Positions 6,312 to 10,740 of a stretch of 10,740 nt of DNA are shown here, piece by piece. The number at the start of each line of letters is the position of its first letter. Position 1 is the first letter of the stretch. The DNA is from Methyloceanibacter sp. GTDB lineage: Bacteria > Pseudomonadota > Alphaproteobacteria > Rhizobiales > Methyloligellaceae. A model generated the notes under the pieces. It did not search any database. It saw nothing but the letters and a program-made list of their open reading frames with translations, and had not been told where the DNA came from. The stretch covers positions 1-10,740 of the forward strand of contig JANWJA010000088.1 of assembly GCA_025449615.1 (NCBI GenBank). Reading direction: 5' to 3'. The position numbers and the translations under genes were made by a program.

Positions 6312-6718
6312 CGTTGCGACGCTTGACGATCAGTCTCGCCGCTATCGTTGCCCTCGCGCTGATGCTAACGCTCCCCGCCACCGAGGCTCTGGCGAAAGAG
6401 GGTGCGGAGGGCGGACACAGCTTTGTCTCGTTCTTCTCGATCTTCGTGATGGCGATCTTTGTCGGCTATTACGTGGTGTGGAGCGTCACGCCGGCGCTGC
6501 ATACGCCGCTGATGAGCGTGACCAACGCCATCTCGTCGGTGATCGTGGTCGGCGCGCTGCTTGCGGTCAGCGTCGAGGCCGCAGAGGCCGCCGCGTCCGG
6601 CGGCTGGACGGCAAAACTGCTCGGCTTCGCCGCGCTGATCATGGCGAGCGTGAATATTTTCGGCGGCTTTCTCGTCACGCAGCGCATGCTCGCCATGTAT
6701 CAAAAGAAAAAGAAGTGA
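6308..6718 (+). CDS. pntAB: NAD(P) transhydrogenase, subunit alpha part 2 (membrane domain)
   Basis: A 136-residue membrane subunit forming part of domain II, the proton channel of the transhydrogenase. Seen: the family core [18 protein letters not shown] followed by [17 protein letters not shown], then two more hydrophobic helices and a KKKK end. Before this core there is an extra N-terminal segment (about residues 1-30) with a basic start, a hydrophobic run and a Pro-Ala-Thr...Ala-Leu-Ala end that looks like a signal peptide with a possible cut after ALA (27-29). The split PntAB of Rhodospirillum rubrum, as I remember it, starts close to the first core helix. Start ATG overlaps the pntAA stop by four bases, a sign of translational coupling. 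Confidence 0.93.
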   Translation: MTLRRLTISLAAIVALALMLTLPATEALAKEGAEGGHSFVSFFSIFVMAIFVGYYVVWSVTPALHTPLMSVTNAISSVIVVGALLAVSVEAAEAAASGGWTAKLLGFAALIMASVNIFGGFLVTQRMLAMYQKKKK

Positions 6719-6730
6719 GAAGGGCAGGGC

Positions 6731-8125
6731 ATGAATAACGATCTGGTCGCGCTGCTTTATCTCGTTTCCGGCGTCCTGTTCATCCTGGCGCTGCGCGGGC
6801 TGTCGTCGCCCGAGACCTCGCGACAGGGCAATTATTTCGGCATGACCGGCATGGCCATCGCGGTCGTGACCACGCTTGCCGTGGCGCGGCCTTCCGATCC
6901 ATTCACCTGGGTCATGATTTTAGGCGGCATCGCCATCGGCGGCGGCATCGGTGCCTTTACCGCGCGGCGCATCCCCATGACTGCGATGCCGGAGCTTGTG
7001 GCGGCCTTCCATTCGCTGGTCGGCTTGGCGGCGGTGCTGGTCGCGGCGGCGGCGTTTTACGCGCCGGAAGCCTTCGGCATCGGCGTTCCCGGCGATATCC
7101 ACACGCAGAGCCTGATTGAGATGTCGCTTGGCGCGGCGATCGGCGCCATCACCTTTACCGGCTCCATCATCGCGTTCTTGAAGCTGTCGGGCCGTATGTC
7201 GGGCAAGCCGATCACGCTTCCGGGGCGACACGCTCTCAATATGGGTTTGGCGCTGGCGCTCATTGCCTGCGTGGCGATGTTCTGCAACCAGCAGAGCGAG
7301 GCTTATTTCTGGGCGATAGCATTGCTCTCGCTTTTGCTCGGCGTGCTTATCATCATTCCGATCGGTGGCGCCGACATGCCGGTCGTCATCTCGATGCTCA
7401 ACTCCTATTCGGGATGGGCGGCCGCCGGCATCGGTTTCACCCTCGGCAACGCCGCTTTGATCATCACCGGCGCGCTGGTGGGCTCGTCGGGTGCGATCCT
7501 CTCCTACATCATGTGCAAGGGCATGAACCGCTCCTTCATCTCCGTCATCCTCGGCGGCTTTGGCGGCGAAGTCGCTGGTCCTGCCGATGGCGCGGAGCAA
7601 AAGCCGGTGAAGCTCGGCTCGGCCGAGGACGCATCCTACCTAATGAAGAATGCGAGCAAGGTGATCATCGTGCCGGGCTACGGCATGGCAGTGGCGCAAG
7701 CGCAGCACGCGCTCCGCGAGATGGCCGATAAGTTGAAGGCGGCGGGTGTCGAGGTGAAATACGCGATCCACCCGGTCGCGGGCCGCATGCCGGGCCATAT
7801 GAATGTGCTGCTCGCTGAAGCGAACGTGCCTTACGACGAGGTGTTCGAGCTCGAGGACATCAACAGCGAATTTTCGCAAACAGATGTGGTTTATGTGATC
7901 GGCGCCAACGACGTAACCAATCCTTCCGCCGAGGACGATCCGTCCTCGCCGATCTACGGCATGCCGGTGTTGCAGGTGTGGAAGGCCGGCACTGTGCTGT
8001 TCAACAAGCGGTCGCTGGCATCAGGCTATGCCGGCATCGACAATCCGCTTTTCTATCGCAACAACACCATGATGGTGCTCGGCGACGCGAAGAAGATGAC
8101 CGAGAGCATCGCCAAGGCGCTGTAG
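6731..8125 (+). CDS. pntB: NAD(P) transhydrogenase, subunit beta
   Basis: The 464-residue beta subunit: an N-terminal half with about nine transmembrane helices (domain II) and a C-terminal cytoplasmic NADP(H)-binding domain III. Seen: H94 in AAFHSLVG, the position of the proton-channel histidine H91 of E. coli PntB; the dinucleotide-binding turn VPGYGMAVAQ (314-323); GRMPGHMNVLLAEANVPYD; GANDVTNP; and the NADP phosphate-contacting K426-R427-S428. All expected motifs are intact and length equals E. coli PntB. It starts 12 bases after pntAB behind an AGAAGGG ribosome-binding site, closing the operon. With pntAA and pntAB it supplies NADPH for biosynthesis and redox defence at the cost of the proton gradient. 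Confidence 0.97.
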   Translation: MNNDLVALLYLVSGVLFILALRGLSSPETSRQGNYFGMTGMAIAVVTTLAVARPSDPFTWVMILGGIAIGGGIGAFTARRIPMTAMPELVAAFHSLVGLAAVLVAAAAFYAPEAFGIGVPGDIHTQSLIEMSLGAAIGAITFTGSIIAFLKLSGRMSGKPITLPGRHALNMGLALALIACVAMFCNQQSEAYFWAIALLSLLLGVLIIIPIGGADMPVVISMLNSYSGWAAAGIGFTLGNAALIITGALVGSSGAILSYIMCKGMNRSFISVILGGFGGEVAGPADGAEQKPVKLGSAEDASYLMKNASKVIIVPGYGMAVAQAQHALREMADKLKAAGVEVKYAIHPVAGRMPGHMNVLLAEANVPYDEVFELEDINSEFSQTDVVYVIGANDVTNPSAEDDPSSPIYGMPVLQVWKAGTVLFNKRSLASGYAGIDNPLFYRNNTMMVLGDAKKMTESIAKAL

Positions 8126-8270
8126 GCCGGTCCGAGGCTCTTTCGCCGCAAAAATGTGGATTTTGGGGGGGGCTTGTGCTCCGGCCTACCGATCCCTAGT
8201 TATGCCTCCAAGAAATAAAATCTACCCCCAGGAAACATGGGGAAAGCCAACAAAAACGCGGGAGGATGGA

Positions 8271-8453
8271 ATGGCTAAGTCCAAGGATATCGCTGCCAGC
8301 ATCACGACGATGGCGACACCCGCAACCGGGATTTCGATCCGGCACAGGGCTCGAGATGATGCGACCGGCCTTGCGTTTCATTTTAACGATGAGTTCAAAA
8401 TCGGTCGCCCGCTTAAGCAAGAAATGCGATTATCTCGCGCCGCCGCACCATGA
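8271..8453 (+). CDS. Possible small protein of unknown function (60 residues)
   Basis: An ATG at 8271 is preceded by a near-ideal ribosome-binding site (GGGAGGA, 8260-8266, 4-base gap) and opens 60 codons beginning MAKSKDIAASITTMAT and ending LSRAAAP. I do not recognise it. The product is basic, soluble, with no membrane helix, cysteine or known motif; the middle reads GLAFHFNDEFKIGRPL. Against it being a gene: its codons show much weaker third-position GC bias than all neighbours, and no clear promoter precedes it (TTGTGC 8174-8179 and TAGTTA 8197-8202 is a weak possibility). A CCCCA/TGGGG stem (8226-8230/8238-8242) and an eight-G run near 8165-8172 lie upstream. It stands alone between pntB and the hydrolase. 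Confidence 0.35.
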   Translation: MAKSKDIAASITTMATPATGISIRHRARDDATGLAFHFNDEFKIGRPLKQEMRLSRAAAP

Positions 8454-8612
8454 GCGCACGACCGCCATCCAATCGTCACAAAGAAACGGAAAACAACGCC
8501 GCCGGTCGGGCACATCCCCACAAGTCACGATGAACACGCCGTTCAAGCGAGGTTCATGTGTGGCTTGCTAATTGCGGGATCGAGTTGGAAGCACTGAAGG
8601 GCACGGTCGCTC

Positions 8613-9467
8613 ATGTTGAATTTGATTCTCGCACTGATTGGAATTGCCGCGCTGATCTGCGTGGTGTCGCGGCTGTTGCATCGTTATTTCATCTATCTGC
8701 CGGACCGCACGCGTTACATCCCCGAAGCGATGGGCCTTCCGGAGGTCCAGGAAATTACCCTCGAAGCGCAAGACGGCGTTCGTCTCATCGCGTGGTATTC
8801 GCCCGCCAGAGGAATCAGGCCGACGCTGCTTTATTTCACCGGCGTGGGCGGGTGCGTGGGGACGCGCGCCGAAAAAATCAGACGGCTTCGTTCCATGGGC
8901 TTCGGCGTGTTCATGCTCAACTACCGCCGCTATGGCGGCTCGGGTGGGCGTCCCAGCGAAGCGAACAATGTTTCCGACGCAGCGCTCGCTTACGATTGGC
9001 TGTGGAAGCGCGGGTTGAAACCAAGCGAGATCGTGGCTTACGGCGAGTCGATCGGTAGCGGTGTCGCGACCCAGCTTGCGCGCTTGCGTCCCGTCAAGGC
9101 GCTGGTAATGGAAGCGACCTTCACATCGATCGTCGATGTCGGGCGCCAGGTCTGGTGGTGCTTGCCGTTGCAGCTGATCATGGTCGATCAATATCGCAAT
9201 CTCGAGCACATCAAGGCTGTGAAGGTTCCGTTGCTGATCATGCACGGAGCAAGAGACCGTATGATTCCCGTGACGCAGGCCCGGCATCTTTACGCCGAAG
9301 CCAACGAGCCGAAGAAGCTTGCGATCCTGCCCAGAGGCGACCACAGCGATCTCTACGATTTCGGGGCAGTCGAGCGGGTGCGCGATTTTCTCGAGGCGCT
9401 CGATGCGAACGTCGCCATGCCGGTGCCGGTCAGGCATGCGCCGGTGCTCGAGGTCGTGGCGGCCTGA
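8613..9467 (+). CDS. Membrane-anchored alpha/beta hydrolase (Bem46/ABHD13-like)
   Basis: A 284-residue serine hydrolase, probably held to the inner membrane by one N-terminal helix (residues 3-22). Seen: the nucleophile elbow GESIGS with S146, the acid D215 in HGARDRMIP and the histidine H244 in PRGDHSDL, in the order expected of an alpha/beta hydrolase; LNYRRYGGSGGRPSE (102-116) is typical of the Bem46/ABHD13 branch. Where that branch normally has a Phe-His-Gly-Asn oxyanion segment this protein has YFTGVGGCVGTR (74-85), so the usual His is Thr76. The substrate (ester, lipid, peptide or thioester) cannot be told. The start at 8613 follows GAAGGG (8596-8601) with a long 11-base gap. It is transcribed alone and ends 46 bases from the convergent rpsU, with no obvious terminator in between. 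Confidence 0.85.
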   Translation: MLNLILALIGIAALICVVSRLLHRYFIYLPDRTRYIPEAMGLPEVQEITLEAQDGVRLIAWYSPARGIRPTLLYFTGVGGCVGTRAEKIRRLRSMGFGVFMLNYRRYGGSGGRPSEANNVSDAALAYDWLWKRGLKPSEIVAYGESIGSGVATQLARLRPVKALVMEATFTSIVDVGRQVWWCLPLQLIMVDQYRNLEHIKAVKVPLLIMHGARDRMIPVTQARHLYAEANEPKKLAILPRGDHSDLYDFGAVERVRDFLEALDANVAMPVPVRHAPVLEVVAA

Positions 9468-9513
9468 GACGCGCAACAGCGCTCAAGCAGCTTCAATCGT
9501 CTTCAGGAAATTC

Positions 9514-9765
9514 TTAGAAAGAGCGAGCAGGGGCCGTGCGCGGGGTGCGGGGCTTTGCTGAAACCAGTCCTTCGCGCTGCGCCTTCTTGCGGGCGAGTTT
9601 GCGGGCTCTGCGGATGGCCTCGGCCTTCTCGCGGGCGCGCTTCTCGGAGGGCTTTTCGTAGTAGTTGCGGAGTTTCATCTCGCGGAAGATGCCCTCACGT
9701 TGCATCTTCTTTTTCAGCGCCCGAAGGGCCTGATCGACATTGTTATCGCGGACGACGACTTGCAA
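9514..9765 (-). CDS. rpsU: 30S ribosomal protein S21
   Basis: A small basic protein of the 30S subunit that helps the ribosome pair with the Shine-Dalgarno sequence during initiation. Seen: the conserved [20 protein letters not shown] block (6-25), then [20 protein letters not shown] and a lysine/arginine-rich helix; the Ser/Pro/Arg-rich end (about 68-83) is the usual variable alphaproteobacterial extension beyond the 71 residues of E. coli S21. No in-frame ATG precedes the conserved N-terminus; the best start is TTG at 9765-9763 with a GGAG (minus strand, 9778-9775) nine bases ahead. The gene follows purK on the same strand after 144 bases. Confidence 0.95.
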   Translation of the reverse strand: MQVVVRDNNVDQALRALKKKMQREGIFREMKLRNYYEKPSEKRAREKAEAIRRARKLARKKAQREGLVSAKPRTPRTAPARSF

Positions 9766-9774
9766 CGCTGCTAT

Positions 9775-9778
9775 CTCC
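9775..9778 (-). promoter_or_regulatory. Ribosome-binding site supporting the TTG start of rpsU
   Basis: GGAG on the minus strand, nine bases ahead of TTG at 9765. The upstream in-frame codons back to about 9799 contain no ATG, GTG or other TTG, so this site decides the start. Confidence 0.5.
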
Positions 9779-9853
9779 GATTGGCCGTTGATGTTTTGGA
9801 GTGGAGGCGGGGGCCAAATTTGACCCTGACCGAAAGCGGTTAGAGTCCCGTAT

Positions 9854-9880
9854 CCGGCGGTTCCTGTAACAGAAGGCCGG
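9854..9880 (-). terminator. Hairpin between purK and rpsU
   Basis: On the minus strand the bases fold as CCGGC/GCCGG (outer) and an inner TTCTG/CAGGAA stem with one bulged base and a TTA loop. No T-run follows on this strand. It lies 29 bases past the purK stop and could slow or process the transcript so that rpsU is expressed separately from purK. Confidence 0.3.
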
Positions 9881-9909
9881 TTGATTGTCCAGCCAGTATG
9901 ACGCTTTCC

Positions 9910-10740
9910 TTAGCGCTTCGGGACGATCCTGGTGTGGTGGCCCATCTTTCGGCCAGGCCGCGCTTCGGCCTTGCCGTAGAGATGAAGGCATGTGCCTTCG
10001 GCTGCGGCGAGCGCCGGCCAGCGGTTCACATCGTCCCCGATCAGATTGGTCATGACCGCGTCGCTGTGGCGGGAAGTCTCGCCCAGCGGCCAGCCCGCGA
10101 TGGCTCGGATGTGGTTCTCGAACTGGCTGACGAGGCAGGCATCGAGGGTCCAGTGGCCGGAATTGTGCACCCGGGGCGCCATCTCGTTGACGACGAGATT
10201 GGACTTCGCGCCCTCGCATTGGAACATCTCGACACAGAGCACGCCGACATACGAGAGGGCGTCGGCGATTTTGCCCGCGATCTCCCGGGCCGCGTAGGCC
10301 ACATCGTCGGGGACCCCGGCCGGCACCGTGCTGGTCGAGAGGATGCCGTTCGAGTGCACGTTCTCGATGACGTCGTAATAGTGGAGTTCACCGTCTTTGC
10401 CGCGGACGACGATCACCGAGATCTCGCGATCGAACAGCACCATGCCTTCGAGCACGGCGGGGACACCGCCAATCGCCTGAAACGCAGCTTCGGCTTCCGC
10501 CTGATCACGGATCACGACCTGACCTTTGCCGTCATAGCCGAAGCGGCGCGTCTTCAGGATCGCCGGCAGCTTCACGAGCGAGATTGCGCGGCTCAGGGAA
10601 GCGATATCGTCGACTGGCGCAAACGGCGCGACTTGAATGCCAAGACCGGAAACGAAGTCTTTCTCGACCAGCCGGTCTTGGGCGACGGCGAAGGCGCGTG
10701 GCGGCGGGAACACAGGCGCAGCGCGCCCGGCAGCTTCGAG
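9910..10740 (-). CDS. purK: N5-carboxyaminoimidazole ribonucleotide synthase, 5' end outside window
   Basis: PurK joins bicarbonate to aminoimidazole ribonucleotide using ATP, giving N5-CAIR, which PurE then rearranges, in de novo purine synthesis. The reading frame continues through the window edge (LEAAGRAAPVFPPPRAFAVA across 10740-10684), so the N-terminus lies outside and the GTG at 10713 is not the true start. About 276 residues are visible. Seen: ATP-grasp motifs VFPPPRAFAVAQDRLVEK, LKTRRFGYDGKGQ, the VLEGMVLFDREISVIV strand and the signature NEMAPRVHNSGHWT, which matches E. coli PurK closely; the C-terminal GRKMGHHTR end is intact. purE would be expected immediately to the right. The following rpsU on the same strand is a common alphaproteobacterial arrangement. 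Confidence 0.96.
   Translation of the reverse strand, partial: LEAAGRAAPVFPPPRAFAVAQDRLVEKDFVSGLGIQVAPFAPVDDIASLSRAISLVKLPAILKTRRFGYDGKGQVVIRDQAEAEAAFQAIGGVPAVLEGMVLFDREISVIVVRGKDGELHYYDVIENVHSNGILSTSTVPAGVPDDVAYAAREIAGKIADALSYVGVLCVEMFQCEGAKSNLVVNEMAPRVHNSGHWTLDACLVSQFENHIRAIAGWPLGETSRHSDAVMTNLIGDDVNRWPALAAAEGTCLHLYGKAEARPGRKMGHHTRIVPKR

Noticed and set aside
6920..7600. 226-codon minus-strand reading frame opposite pntB
   Set aside because: Arg/Asp/His-rich shadow of the transmembrane half of pntB.
8158..8173. Run of eight G after TTTT as a phase-variation tract
   Set aside because: It is not inside a supported reading frame nor between clear promoter elements, so slippage would have no visible effect.
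8530..8571. 13-codon plus-strand leader peptide (MNTPFKRGSCVAC) ahead of the hydrolase
   Set aside because: No ribosome-binding site, no regulatory codon run and no attenuator-like hairpin follow it.
10711..10713. GTG at 10713 as the purK start
   Set aside because: The frame continues with family-like residues to the window edge, and a start here would remove the N-terminal domain of PurK.

Overview
The window reads as chromosomal core sequence of a GC-rich alphaproteobacterium of the order Hyphomicrobiales (Rhizobiales), probably near Bradyrhizobium, Rhodoplanes or Pseudolabrys. The grounds are strong GC bias at third codon positions, a three-part pntAA/pntAB/pntB transhydrogenase, the tiny alphaproteobacterial aa3 oxidase subunit IV, and purK followed by rpsU. 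The genus is an inference. I see no tRNA, rRNA, CRISPR array, insertion sequence, phage gene or toxin-antitoxin pair.

Layout. Positions 1-271 hold no convincing gene, only two hairpins. A sigma-54 (NtrC-type) response regulator lies on the minus strand (272-1780). Its upstream region carries a good match to a sigma-54 promoter, which suggests autoregulation. Divergently, pepF (M3 zinc oligopeptidase, 2040-3905) overlaps a five-helix DUF6790 membrane protein (3898-4506) by 8 bases. Positions 4507-4847 are a graveyard: the last ~45 codons of an RTX/serralysin-type secreted protein survive on the plus strand, next to a short coding-like tail on the minus strand.

An energy-metabolism block follows: subunit IV of aa3 cytochrome c oxidase (4848-4991, too short for most gene finders), then pntAA (5103-6311), pntAB (6308-6718) and pntB (6731-8125), closely packed. 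Together the last three make the proton-driven NAD(P) transhydrogenase, which uses the proton gradient that the oxidase helps build to reduce NADP+ with NADH. Positions 8126-8612 are weaker sequence with one possible 60-residue ORF of unknown function.

A membrane-anchored alpha/beta hydrolase (8613-9467) then converges on a minus-strand pair: rpsU (ribosomal protein S21, probable TTG start) and purK (purine synthesis, running off the right edge; purE is expected just outside).

Most of the window is ordinary housekeeping DNA. The points worth a second look are the sigma-54 promoter candidate, the RTX relic and its opposing fragment, the signal-peptide-like front of PntAB, the non-standard oxyanion segment of the hydrolase, and the small ORF at 8271. 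I found no convincing undescribed multi-gene system.
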